From assembly GCF_048544455.1 (NCBI RefSeq), contig NC_133538.1, forward strand, positions 45,027,969 to 45,091,968: DNA of 64,000 bases, read 5' to 3'. Under the pieces are notes generated by a model. It saw nothing but the letters and a program-made list of their open reading frames with translations, searched no databases and was not told the DNA's origin. The translations under genes and the position numbers were made by a program. Every line of letters begins with the position of its first letter. Position 1 is the stretch's first letter. Shown piece after piece: positions 11,795 through 23,117 of the stretch. This DNA comes from Silene latifolia (Eukaryota > Streptophyta > Magnoliopsida > Caryophyllales > Caryophyllaceae).

Positions 11795-12825
11795 CCAAGG
11801 ATTAGACGGATATGGGCAAGGCGGGTATGCCCAAGGAGACCACTGCCATGGTCCGAAACCACCAGGCCACTGTGCAGAGTAGGAGATGTCGGCGGAACAG
11901 TAGACGCGGCAGAGGAGGAATTTCCTTGAGCCTTACCATTTCCACCATTGTTTCCCTTACCCTTGTTGCCTTTCTTCTTACCTCCGTTACCCCGACCACC
12001 CTTGCTGTTTGTGGAGACACTGGACTTGCCACCGTTGTCGATGTCAGCATTACCACGAGAGAAAAGGGCTGGCGAAGAACCAGACCCGGTTGCCTCCTGC
12101 TTGGCCAAACCGGTTTCTTCAAGAGCAAGCATGGAGCGAGCTTTGAAGAAATTAGGAAGAGGATTAGCTTGTCGGATTATGGTTCCGACATGGTGATAGG
12201 CTGGTGATAAACCCGAGACCAATTGAAGGACCAACCGATTCTGAGAAACGGGAGAGCCTACGTTTTTCAATTGATCGGCCAACGACTTGAGTCGTTGACG
12301 AAGCGAGACGGATGAAAAATCAGCCATCTCAATGTGTGAAAATTCTTGTTCCAAGGTCACAGCACGCGAATTCTGATTGTCTTGAAAGAGGTCAGCGAGA
12401 CGAGTCCACGCTTCCATGGCCGTGGAATTTGGTTCGACTATTATTTCAAGTAATTCGGTGGTGACGGCGGAATAGATCCACTGAAATACCGTAGCATCCA
12501 ACGTTTCCCACATCTCTTTTTCGTCATCGGTAGAAGGCGGCGTAGGAGCAACCTTCGGTTGAATGATGTGATGGAGAACACGATTTGATTTAGCATGATT
12601 TGTAAACAATGCTACCCATAGCGGGTATTGATCGTTATCCATGCCGAGTTTGACAGGGATGTCATTGGCAACATTGTTGACTGCAAGCGCCGGATGAAAA
12701 GACGACTTTGCTTCAGGGGCCATTTGTGACGTGAAGTCGGATGTTTGGTGGAGGATAAAAGAAGAAGAAGAAGGAGGAGATTGAGCGGAAGCAGATGAAG
12801 GATCGATTAGGGTTCCTGATACCAT
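11791..12825 (-). CDS. Copia Gag
   Basis: The 344-residue ORF begins MVSGTLID. Its ATG straddles the LTR/primer-binding-site junction, so the first codons are read from the primer-binding site itself. Residues 45-250 form the usual UBN2/Gag helical region ([25 protein letters not shown]). The C-terminus is Gly/Lys/Asn-rich (residues 270-310). No CCHC zinc knuckle is visible, unlike most Copia Gags. The frame is lost at 11791, where protease begins in another frame, so a full Gag-Pol would need a frameshift or represents decay. The product would package element RNA in cytoplasmic particles. Confidence 0.82.
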   Translation of the reverse strand: MVSGTLIDPSSASAQSPPSSSSFILHQTSDFTSQMAPEAKSSFHPALAVNNVANDIPVKLGMDNDQYPLWVALFTNHAKSNRVLHHIIQPKVAPTPPSTDDEKEMWETLDATVFQWIYSAVTTELLEIIVEPNSTAMEAWTRLADLFQDNQNSRAVTLEQEFSHIEMADFSSVSLRQRLKSLADQLKNVGSPVSQNRLVLQLVSGLSPAYHHVGTIIRQANPLPNFFKARSMLALEETGLAKQEATGSGSSPALFSRGNADIDNGGKSSVSTNSKGGRGNGGKKKGNKGKGNNGGNGKAQGNSSSAASTVPPTSPTLHSGLVVSDHGSGLLGHTRLAHIRLILG

Positions 12826-13011
12826 AAAGGAATGTAATCGGTGGATTGTATTGATTATGTCAAACGTTTAAATACAAAACTAATGATAACAGAATACTAC
12901 AAACTAGGTAACAAATACTACAAGCTAGGAAACTATCTAACCTAAGCTAGGTAAATGAATAATATCAAATAATTACAATATTACATATTGACTTATTCTA
13001 ATATTCTATCA
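12825..13011 (-). repeat. 5' LTR of the minus-strand Copia element
   Basis: It is the partner of 8545-8731 and carries the promoter end of the element. It is directly followed on the minus strand by the TGGTATCAG primer-binding site. Confidence 0.93.
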
Positions 13012-13016
13012 AGTAT

Positions 13017-13582
13017 AAAATACAAAACTTATTTCAAGGTAATCATGATATAGGAAGGCAAATGACCGGCATTTATGTACTAATAAAATGCATCATAATC
13101 TCAAAAACAAAAAAAGGATATAGTAAGGCAAATGACCCGTATTTATGTATTTATAGCAAAGAACTAAGTTAAAGTCGATCAAATAGAATTTCCGGTGCTA
13201 GGAAAAATACCGTAAAATGAAAGGCATTTTTGAAACAATCAAATAAAAAAAATGAAATTTTTCCAAAAATAGAGGGAGTACATATTTTTGTATGAATGTA
13301 CGTCTTTTATAAGAGCACATAATTAACTCTATTTTTACTTTAAATTATAAGACGGTCTCTCACTAATCGGTGTAAGTAGTGTGATAAACTTGTGTGTTAC
13401 CTTAATTATGATGAACCCAAATCAAAATACCAGAAAAAAAAAAAAGAAAAGTCACACGAAAAACATGTCATTTCTACAAACATCATCTTCTCCTAGTTCT
13501 CCTCAACCCCTGTTACATACCAAACTTCCTATCTAACTTCATACCATCAAACCTTTCTACCTATCTTTCACTTATTATTCAC
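13017..13582. other. Intergenic DNA between the Copia element and the MO25-like gene
   Basis: This AT-rich stretch has one clear local repeat: AAGGCAAATGACC with flanking bases at about 13055 and 13125. The word AGACGGTCTCTCAC occurs near 13350. No ORF or RNA gene is convincing. The last 100 bases are pyrimidine-rich and lead into the promoter of the next gene. Confidence 0.4.
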
Positions 13583-13592
13583 ATATTTATAC
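13583..13592 (+). promoter_or_regulatory. Putative TATA box of the MO25-like gene
   Basis: TATTTATACA lies about 140 bp upstream of the ATG at 13730, inside a CT-rich stretch typical of plant core promoters. The transcription start would fall near 13615-13620. This is inference from position and sequence only. Confidence 0.5.
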
Positions 13593-13729
13593 ACCTCTCA
13601 TTATTTTTTATACATCACATCTTGGACCCTCTTGATATAATTCCCAACATAAATATTAAAATTCCTTCATGGGAAAAATTCACAAAAAAGTTTAATATTT
13701 TTTTGTTTTTATTTTGGTATCAAACTCAA

Positions 13730-16700
13730 ATGAGTAAACGAATAAAAGGGTTATTAAGCTTGTTATTTAAGAACAAGCTTAAGTCTAAGGCTAAGTCGTC
13801 TAGGTACAAGGTTCGAACCCCGGTCGACGTTGTCAAACTTATTAATGATCATTTGGTTACCCTTCATAATCACACTATTGATCATGGTCTTCCTGCAAAG
13901 GTTTGGTTTTTATTTTTTGCGATTTTTATGATTTTTTTTATGATTATTTATGTTTGTTAATGGCTATTTTTGGATGATGGGTTGTGTGGTTTTTGTTTGT
14001 GTATTGATCAATGAAGAGAAAAATGTGATCAGAGTAATATTATAGTTGCATTTTTTTGGGTTTATAATTTATAACTTCCCCTTTTCTAAGGAAATTTCCC
14101 AAAAATTGTAAGTTAAAATAATGGGTTTTTGTAGTTCAGTTACATATATGTTGTTTTGTTTCATGATAAATAATTTGATGAGCAATGAAGGGCTATCAGG
14201 TAATGATTTGATTTTGTATACTCACTCCGTCCCGGTCGTTTGTTGTTTGTTGTTATTGAGTGACAAGTGGACAATGGGTTATGTGGATGGTCAAATTACC
14301 TCCAAAAATTATTCTAAATATATAGAAAGGTAAATAAATGACTGGACAGAGGGAGATTCTCTTTTTTGTGGAGGTTGAGTTTTGATTATTGATCATGAGA
14401 GATTTCTGGAAATTGTATCATAAGACCCCAAGGTGTGGGTTTTTGGTATTCGTTTAGGTACTGATAACGCCACTCGAAAATTTAAAAGGAAGGAATAGAG
14501 TGACATAAGCGCTTTGCGAGTGGCGTGATGTTACTTTTATGTGCAAAATCTCATTTGGAAGAATGTTAATTGTTTAATGTGACTCATTGTTTCATTTGTA
14601 TAGGTAGCAATAATTGTTGTTTTAAGAATTCAGACAAACAAATGAATAATTTTTTATAATATGCATTGCTGATGTTTGCTTAATGATTATATGACTCAGC
14701 TTAATGATTGAGTATTTTTTTTTTACTGCAACGATCATCTGAATTCGAAATGTAGTTATGATCATTGAGTTTAAAAGTGAGGATTTTGATAATTATCTAT
14801 ACTAGAAGCTATAATTTGCTTAGCTTGTGTTCAGATTGAGGAACTGGGAAGACTAATTGCGGAACTGAAATGTATTCTATACGGAACTAGTGAATCTGAA
14901 CCTAACCCGGAAGCTTGTGCACAAGTAACTCATGAGTTTTTCCAAGAAAACACGCTTCGTCTTCTCATAATCTGCCTTCCTGAATTAGACTTGGAGGTGA
15001 ATATTCATCAAATTGACTTGTTAATGTAGTTTTTAGACTTATTAATTTTCACTTAATTCCTACCAAAGTAGTATCTAATTTCAGCTACTTTTATGAAAGT
15101 TTTTCCAACTCTTCTCTTCCTGATGTTTCTTATTATTAAAAGGATGATTTCTCTTAGGCCCGAAAAGATGCTACCCAAGTGGTTGCGAATCTGCAAAGAC
15201 AACAGGTTCATTCACGTCTCATTGCTTGTGATTACTTGGAAGCAAATACTGATCTCTTGGATATTCTGGTGTCAGGGTAGGTGACTAACTCTTAAATCGG
15301 GGTGCTCTTCGCCTTTATTTATTCATTCTTGTGAAATCACATAAAACGTGTATAGGACATACCTGCAATGGAACGAGTAGCGCCCAAAAAGGTTCCACTC
15401 CGACACAAGATGGCATTTTGAGAGTAGCTCCTTGGTTTTAAAAATGACCAACTATCTTCATTCTAATTTAATGTGGGACACTCATATGTGGCATTTATGT
15501 GTGTTGGTGTCACATTTTCAACAATTTTTGTCGGTATAAAATGATTGCATCCTTTTTGACCTTATACCAGGTATGAAACTCATAGATTAGCCTTGCATTA
15601 TGGCAATATGCTGAGGGAGTGCATTCGGCATCAGACCATTGCAAAGTAGGTGTTCTGTATTTACGCTATTCTTTGACATTGTAAACTTGCTGGCTATAAT
15701 ATTTCGAGAATTTGCTATTTTGCTATATTTTCTTTATCTGATTGATTGGTAGTTGGACTTGACTTTGATGGCCTTGTCTCGTAGATATGTACTGGAATCC
15801 CACACTTGGAAGTTTTTCGATTATATACAGCTTCCAGATTTTGATGTATCATCAGATGCGGCAGCAACTTTTAAGGTTCAATATCTGCACTTTGTTTGGG
15901 TGTCTGTTTACTAGTTCTTGGATCATTATGTTGGACGAAAGTGTTTTAGGTTTTACTACATGAGGATGGATCATTGTTCTCTGAAATTTTGTTGCTAAAG
16001 ATGTAATGATACATCTGAAATGATTGCAGTGCTTCAGCAAACTGTCCTGATCTTCCTTGTTTTCCGCAGGAGTTGTTCACGAGACATAAATCCACAGTTG
16101 CAGAGTTTCTTGCTACGAATTATGATTGGGTAAATCACCGTCATTTTTTTATTACTAAAGTATTTAAGACCTAAATTGTTTGTTTAATAAGCAAGCTGGT
16201 GAAGATAAACACTGCATCTGTGGTACAGTTCTTCCAAGAGTTCAACACAAAGTTGCTGGAATCTCCGGTTTACATCACAAGGCGTCAAGCCATCAAGGTA
16301 AAGAGCTGAGAATATAAGCTGTGTAAGGTCTCGTCTCAAATCTCAATATGAAAAGAGACGTTAAGCCATCAAGGTAAAGAGCTGAGAAAAAAGTCCATAA
16401 ATGTAGCTACCAAGCCGAACCTGAGACCTTATGTATAGAAACTCAATTACTAACCACCAAGACACTATCATTCATTGAATACTTAGTGTACTGTATTTAT
16501 TTATTCTTTCTTTTACTTTGATTTCTGACCCAAAAAATTGGGGGCCCTGTGCAACCGCACGGCCCGCACGGGTCCAAAGACGGCCCTGACTGTGGTAATG
16601 ATGATGATCATATATACTCTGTTACTATTTGCTAATTTTTGACAATCAAAGCTATTAGATGATGTCACAGATCCACATCAGTCATCCTGAAGGATGTAGT

Positions 16701-17562
16701 AATCCAATGTAGAAACTAATGGTTTCTAAATTTTATCATTAACACATGGAAGCATTTCGAAATGATAACAGTGATTATGCAAATATTACGATATGGTTTT
16801 TTGTATTAAACCCTTTCTTCTTCTTTTTGAAGCTCCTGGGAGATATATTGCTTGACCGTTCAAATACTATGATAATGGTACGCTATGTGAGCTCGAGAGA
16901 CAACTTAATTACTCTCATGAATCTTCTACGGGTATGATTCTGAGTCCTAAACTCTTCCCTTACTATTGAATAGCAATAATGATACCTTAACGCCTTTCTT
17001 TCCTTTCGGCAATCATTTCAGGAACCAAGCAAGCCTATACAGCTAGAAGCGTTCCATATATTCAAGGTACCTTTTGTCTATCTATTCCATTAAGCAGTTC
17101 AGTGAAAAGTTGATAGCTTCAAACTCTTATTATCGCAGTTGTTTGCTGCTAATCGTAATAAGCCGCGTGACATTGTTGCCATACTCATAGCCAATCGGAG
17201 CAAGCTTCTTCGCTTCTTTGGTAACTTCAAGATTGATAAAGGTACCTCATTGCATGATTGATTAGTTTTGATATTTTTTCGTCACTAGTTGTGCCACTCA
17301 ACTTCTTCATATTATCTCTTGTACTCATGGCTGATGCTGACGCTGCCGCTTATACACCTCATGTTAAGTTAAATACAGTAGTCATGTCTATAAAGCAACG
17401 AAGTAGTAGGCATGCGCCCTTGTCGTACACCAAGTTTGAGTACATTCATCATTGCCCTTTGTTTCCATTGCATCAGAGGATGAGCAGTTTGAAGCAGACA
17501 AAGCTCAAGTTATTAAGGAGATAGCCGAGCTGGAGACTGGACAGATTCGATCATTTGCGTAA
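13730..17562 (+). CDS. MO25: MO25-like protein (CAB39 family scaffold)
   Basis: Eleven exons join in frame: 13730-13900, 14835-14996, 15158-15276, 15571-15645, 15785-15875, 16070-16129, 16229-16297, 16833-16931, 17022-17066, 17139-17241 and 17477-17562. Total is 1,080 nt, 359 aa plus TAA. All borders are GT..AG, and split codons resolve correctly (for example GG|G TAT and AA|A TAT). Diagnostic stretches are [36 protein letters not shown] and [16 protein letters not shown]. The MO25 family is a helical-repeat scaffold that activates STE20/GCK-type kinases, acting in cell division and polarity in plants and fungi. The N-terminus (residues 1-28) is basic and less conserved. No stop or missing exon was seen, so it is probably functional. 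Confidence 0.93.
16283..16388 (+). repeat. Duplicated exon 7 end and splice donor in the MO25-like gene
   Basis: The 30 bases spanning the exon 7/intron 7 junction (16283-16312, core CCATCAAGGTAAAGAGCTGA) recur at 16359-16388 with one difference (CGTCAAG versus CGTTAAG). The second copy provides an identical AAG|GTAAAG donor 76 bp downstream inside the intron. Use of the second donor would retain 76 bp and shift the frame. Confidence 0.8.
16527..16592. other. Possible DNA-transposon end in MO25 intron 7
   Basis: Read on the minus strand, the GC-rich stretch begins CAGGGCCGTCTTTGGACCC and includes GCACAGGGCCCCCAA. It resembles termini common to plant hAT-like relics and stands out from the AT-rich intron. 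No target duplication or second end was found, so this is tentative. Confidence 0.3.
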
Positions 17563-19060
17563 GTGACAAATTTTAGCAAGTTGAAGAAGTTCAGGGGCTC
17601 CAAGGTTTTCTTGCCTATTTGCGTGTACATTTTGAATCAACTACACGTTTTGACACGACGTGCACAAATGAAATTGCAAAGATCCAACTTTTTTTTTGTG
17701 TCGAATGATCGAAAGTGGCCAGAAGTGCAGTTGTAGACTCAAAGTAGTTAGCTTAGGTTAGGATTGTGATTCAATCTTGCCTTTCTTAGGTGCTGCCAGG
17801 GACTTGTAGTTCCTAGAGCAAGAACAATCCTCCAATCTCATTTTTAGGCAGAGAGAGATGAGTATTTTTTTATAGAGGAAAGTGTGAGCAGAGGGTTGAT
17901 GAAAGACACAAATGTTGATAAAATGGATACTTTTCCTGTAAATTTTATAGTTTAATTTGATGAATGCTGACAGAAAACTTTTTTCCTGTAACATTTATCC
18001 ATCAAACCAATAGCATATTTTCAGAAACTCATCCTGTGAGATTTGTAATTCACACTTTTCGTGTAAAACACTTAGCTTTCTGGTTGTTTGGTTCGTAAAA
18101 GAAATTGTAGTTCCCGAGAAGTAGAAATTCTTGTGATAATGCATTTCACATGAATTAGGAAATAAACTTTGTTTGGTTAGAATACAAGAGTAAATTCCAC
18201 ATGAATTAAGCAGCTTCCTCCATTATGATATTACACTTGATGGGAAGTACACATTGATAAATCAAATTTCATAAATTATATAATTCAAATTTCATAAATT
18301 ATATAATTTGCGTGTTTTAAGAATGGTAATCAAACGAAACCTTTGTTTTTTTTAATCAATGTAACCACTTACTTTGATAGCATGAACATAGAAAATTCGT
18401 GTTGGCGGTGAGCGTACGCGTATACCAAATCACATATCACTATATCAGGGTATAGTTGGCTTTACTATAGTTCAATTTTTTTCCGAAAAGGAAAAATGAT
18501 TTTCAATCTGACGACTTTTAACATATCATATGCAAGACCTATAAAAACTATACATAAAAACATAGAAACAGTCTAAATCTATAATTTGTATCAAAATTAT
18601 GGGCGATAATGAGACGAGATAGCTCGCACCCAGCTTGACCTTGGCTCGATTAAAGCTCGACTTGAGTTTGGGCTTGACCTGAGAGTTTAACGAGTCAAGC
18701 CAAGCTATTGTTGGATATGACCGAGAAGTTTGTGAGCGGCTTGAATTGTATGATTAAATGATATGTTGCTCTTATTTTATAAAAAAGAATTATCACGATT
18801 ATATCTTTGCACAGTATTAAATTTTCTCATTGATTTACCAAATATTTTTATATATTACAATTGAATCGAGTTATTAAAATATGGAATGAAAAAAAACAAA
18901 AATTTAACAATTCTATAAAGCATTGAGTTAGACTCGAGCTTGAGTTTAAGCTTGTAAGCTTAACAATAAGCTCAATTTTTTAAAGCTCGAAATCTACTAG
19001 ACTCAAATTTTATTTCATGAACACAAGCCGAGCAAGGTCTAGATCGTGCTCACAATGGTT
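17563..19060. other. 3' flank of the MO25-like gene and intergenic DNA
   Basis: There is no supported gene. The first few hundred bases should hold the MO25 3' UTR. Two copies of TCAAATTTCATAAATTATAT occur at about 18262-18303. From 18620 to 19040 there is a low-complexity stretch rich in AAGCTCGA/TCGAGCTT words, including GACTCGAGCTTGAG near 18932, probably an old transposon relic. Confidence 0.4.
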
Positions 19061-19066
19061 AACCTA

Positions 19067-19160
19067 AGCCCAATCCCGGAACAACATTTTCACAAAATCG
19101 GAATGAAAGAAAAGCCCAAATGAAGGGGGGCATAAATGTAAATTAGACAAAATTAGGGTT
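19067..19160 (+). promoter_or_regulatory. Site II and telo-box elements of the RPS8 promoter
   Basis: AGCCCA (complement of TGGGCT, a site II element) occurs at 19067-19072 and 19113-19118. TTAGGGTT, a telo-box on the other strand, lies at 19153-19160. This pairing is well known upstream of plant ribosomal-protein genes, where it drives expression in dividing cells. The ATG follows at 19256. Confidence 0.6.
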
Positions 19161-19255
19161 CTACAAAAACCTAGAGCAGCTTATCAGCCACCTCTCTCAG
19201 AAATTTGAAGACACCAAAGAGAGGGAAACTCTAGTTTCTTCACATTCCTGTGAAA

Positions 19256-22200
19256 ATGGGTACGCAATTTCTTCAAAGCCTACATCTCAATACTCCAAAT
19301 GTTAATTTTAGTTTGTTTTCAAATGTATTTGATATTTATTTGTGTTGTATTAATGTCGATTAATTTTCGTAATTTGCAGGTATTTCTCGTGATTCTATGC
19401 ACAAGCGTCGTGCTACTGGTGGTAAGAAAAAGGCTTGGAGAAAGAAGCGAAAGTAATTTCCAACACTCTCATTTTATTTACCTTTCTTTTATTTATTTTT
19501 CTGTATTTTGTTCATCAAAATGTTTACATTTAATATTTTTTCAATATATATAGTTCTGACATTTTGATTTGGTAAACAAATGATTGAGAGGTAGGTAGTA
19601 ACTTTCGATTTATGTTACTACAATATATTCTTATGATATAGATGTAAGGTTCAGTTTGATTTAGTGTTGCAATTTTATTTCGGCGATTTCTAGACAACCA
19701 TATGTTAGTAGCCGGAATGAGGTTATCGGAGTACCTTCCTTCAAATCCGTTTTACACTTCTTGGAATGATTATTCATCCGAGACGGTCCTGTGCCGATAA
19801 GTTGCTATCAATGATTTGCAGACATTGGTTAACATTGTCCTGGCTTTTTTTTTTCCCTGTATTGTGATTTTAGTTATTTTGAATAAGTGGTTTTCCTATT
19901 GGGTTTGAAAAAATAGTGTGCTTATTGACGGTCCTGTGTTGATTAGATACTCCATCTGCACGCAACATAATCATAAGCTATATCATGGTGCCTTGCATTA
20001 TCTGTCAGTTTTCATCACAATTTGTTGAAGACTATTGAGATGCCTGGCATACATTTTTATTTTAGTGCTTCCCCCTTTATTCTAGTTCTGTACCTTAGCC
20101 GAAGCTTAAGCATTAGTACGACATTAGCCAATATGTATCATAACTTCTTAGGTATCCCTTAACATAGGAGGAAGCTAATTTTCATGATTGTCCTTGTGTT
20201 TATGATGATGGCTTTTCCCATTCCTACCGATTTTTTCATTGCTATTGCCGTGTCATTGATTTTCAGTTTATCTTAACTATTGAGCAAAGCTATCAATGAT
20301 TGGCGCACATTGGTGGTTAAATTTTCTGTGTTTTAAGATTGCCCTAGCTGTTTTTTTGTATTGTGCTTTAGTCTTTCGAATAAGTGTTTTTTCTATTGGC
20401 TTTGTAAACTCGTGTGCTTATTGACGGTCCTGTGCTGATTAGTTACTCCATCTGCACGCAACATAATCATAAGCTATATCACGGTGCCCTGCATCATCTG
20501 TCAGTTTTCGTCACAATTTGTTGAAAACTATTGAGATGCTGTGGCATACATTTTTTTTTCTAATGCTTGTCCCTATTTATCCTAGTTCCGTCCCTTGCCT
20601 AGGCTCAATCTTGAGTAAGACATTAGCCAAAATGCCTCATGATGGGATAGGTACCCCTTTAAGAAGCGAAATTTCATACTTTTACTTCATATCCGTTTAT
20701 TATGACCATGCCCATTCCTACCATGCTGTTACCCCGTGCTTTGTTTAAAATAAATAATTAGTATAGTCCACAAATATCTGTTTTGAAGAATAATTGATAT
20801 GATTGCTGAAGCACATTTACTGCATGAAATGGTGTGTGTTTAACCTCGCCATTTGTTTCCATGTGATTTGTTGCCCGTAGTTCTGTACTCCTTTAATTCA
20901 CAGCTTTTAAATCATTTCTCTTTTGTTTGCAATTAATTGACTAATGTTGACATTTTTTTCCTTTATTATTTCTTGGTGTTTTCTGGCCCTCATTTGTTAT
21001 GTAAGGATTGCTAATTGGATTTTCTTGAATTAAGGTATGAGTTGGGAAGGCAGCCAGCAAACACAAAACTATCAAGCAACAAGACTGTTAGAAGAGTCAG
21101 AGTTCGTGGTGGTAATGTGAAGTGGCGAGCATTGAGATTGGATACTGGTAACTACTCATGGGGTAGTGAGGCAGTGACCCGCAAGACCCGTATTTTAGAT
21201 GTGGTGTACAATGCATCTAACAATGAGTTGGTTAGAACTCAGACTCTGGTAAAGAGTGCCATTGTTCAGGTTGATGCTGCCCCATTCAAGCAGTGGTACC
21301 TGCAGCACTATGGAGTTGAAATCGGACGCAAGAAGAAGACTGCTGCCTCTGCCAAGAAGGAAGGCGAGGTATAATTTTCTTTCTCCTAATTGTTCGTTTG
21401 AGTAGTATAAGTTGCATTCCTGCTCATTAGATGGTCTATAGCAATTATAATCACTACTCCTGATTGCAGTTTTGTTTTTCCTGTTTGTGTACTTCAATTA
21501 TGACCTCTTGGCAGATTGTTTTTAACGAAGTTTTATGTTATATGTCATGTACGTTTAATTGTTGCATTACCCAGTTTAACCTTATATACAAGGTTCATGT
21601 TCTACCTCTAGTGTAGTCAGCAGAAATTCAGTTGTTGAATTCCTGAAATAACCTTAACTAACTGGTCCAGTCCAGGTCATGGAATTCCTGTCTTATAGTC
21701 TGGTAACTCAGAACTGTCATGATTGTTATTCAAGTAAACTTTTTGGCCTATTTTTACTATATGTAGTTCTTGAAATTTGTATAATTCATTTACATCTTCC
21801 TTCATCAGGAAGCTGAGGCTACTGAGGAGGCCAAGAAGAGCAACCATGTGGCTAGAAAGATAGAGAAGCGACAAGAAGGCTGCACATTGGACCCTCACAT
21901 TGAAGAACAATTTGGTGGTGGTCGTTTGTTGGCTTGCATTTCTTCCCGCCCTGGTCAATGTGGCCGTGCTGATGGGTAAGTTTTGATTTGGTTATGTCAA
22001 GTGAAGATATACCATTGTTTATGGGTCTTACATTTTACCAAGATGTTAAATTTGCTAATCTTTTCATTTTCTGATTACCCTGTTAAACTCTGTTAAAAAT
22101 TCGACAAACTGTTTGAGATGGTTTTACAATATTCTCCCACCCATAAACTTTATAATTGGATGAGGAATACTTGTGAGATAGTCTCATACAAGATCGATAC

Positions 22201-22355
22201 TGAATGGAAATTTGTTCAGCTGTTTCTTGCCCATAATCATACGTTTTTTTTCAATGGTCTAAGTTGGTTTATGGCACAGATACCTTCTTGAGGGCAAGGA
22301 GCTGGAATTCTACATGAAGAAAATCCAGAGGAAGAAGGGGAAATCTGCAGCTTAA
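19256..22355 (+). CDS. RPS8: 40S ribosomal protein S8 (eS8)
   Basis: Five exons: 19256-19259 (only ATGG), 19380-19452, 21035-21368, 21809-21975 and 22280-22355. They total 654 nt, encoding 217 aa plus TAA. The protein begins [19 protein letters not shown], the hallmark eS8 N-terminus, and continues with [41 protein letters not shown] and [15 protein letters not shown] at the end. It is a structural protein of the small cytosolic ribosomal subunit. The four-base first coding exon followed by an intron right after the start codon is typical of plant ribosomal-protein genes. The acidic [11 protein letters not shown] region at the exon 3/4 junction is the variable plant insert. All junctions preserve the frame. 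Confidence 0.97.
19801..20745 (+). repeat. Tandem duplication inside RPS8 intron 2
   Basis: Two diverged copies of a unit of about 487 bp follow each other: 19801-20286 and 20287-20745. Shared stretches include GCTATCAATGATT, TTGACGGTCCTGTG, TCCATCTGCACGCAACATA and ACAATTTGTTGAA. The duplication explains much of the 1,582-bp intron length. No transposon termini were seen. Confidence 0.8.
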
Positions 22356-23117
22356 ATTTTGCCTTAGAAAATATTTGTTTCTCAGAGTTTGGTTTTCGAT
22401 AAACATCTACTATAGTAGCGTTGGACCTCGATTTAGCCGTCATCACGATACACTTGGCCCGGAACATTTTGCAACATGTAATTTGATCCTTTTTAAATAT
22501 TTATGGTGATTGTCAGTTCCTCATTTTTTTTTCATTATTGCATTAGTGAATGCCAGTATCACTCGATAAACCGTTAACATATCATTTTACAGCTTTAACC
22601 TGCCTCAAGAGATCAAAGTTGCCCATTATTGCCTATCTCATTCGAGGGGTTTAGATTAGAGGCATCTAAATCTAAAGTAAAATTACTTTTACCATTTTGT
22701 CTTTTAAAATGAAAATTTTGCAAAATAAATTACTCCATTCTTATGATCTGATAATCATGCAACCTTTTCAATTCAAATTGTTTCTCCAAAGTATTGAAAT
22801 GTCAAGAAAACCAGAAGGCTTAAATCATGTAAAAAATCCCAGACTGCCTTTTTTACAGGTTGCAGTAAAAATTACCATTTCCATACAAGTCACAGTCAAA
22901 AGTAAAAAATACTGTTAAGACAAAGCAGATGATATGTTTTAAAGATTTGCAGCCCAAGCAAATATATCAAATATTCAAACAAAAACCAATTAATGTTTGT
23001 ACTTTGATTTACTACACTGTCATAAAATTGCTCCACCTCCTTTTTAGATTTTACCTTTATCATTTTCATCTCATATCCACCTTCATTATTTACTCTTTCA
23101 AGTTACCACTTACCACC
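22356..23117. other. RPS8 3' flank and upstream region of the HSP20-like gene
   Basis: It should hold the RPS8 3' UTR (TTGATCCTTTTTAAATATTTATGG near 22485) and, toward 23040-23117, a pyrimidine-rich leader of the next gene. Heat-shock elements of the nGAAnnTTCn type were not obvious by eye. No further gene is supported. Confidence 0.35.

Larger units (their letters stand above)
8545..13011 (-). mobile_element. Ty1/Copia retrotransposon, complete ends, defective
   Basis: The 187-bp direct LTRs (8545-8731 and 12825-13011) differ at only three positions. A 5-bp target duplication AGTAT flanks the element (8540-8544 and 13012-13016). On the minus strand the LTR starts TGATAGAATA. The primer-binding site begins TGGTATCAG right next to the 5' LTR, and a G-rich purine tract (GCGGGGGTG) precedes the 3' LTR. 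Gag, protease, a partial integrase, reverse transcriptase and RNase H follow in Copia order. The near-identical LTRs mean a young insertion, yet pol is broken and part of integrase is missing. It may have been copied by proteins supplied in trans, or decayed after insertion. Confidence 0.95.

Noticed and set aside
11812-12207. Plus-strand ORFs over the Copia Gag region
   Set aside because: They are shadows of the minus-strand Gag and show no domain of their own.
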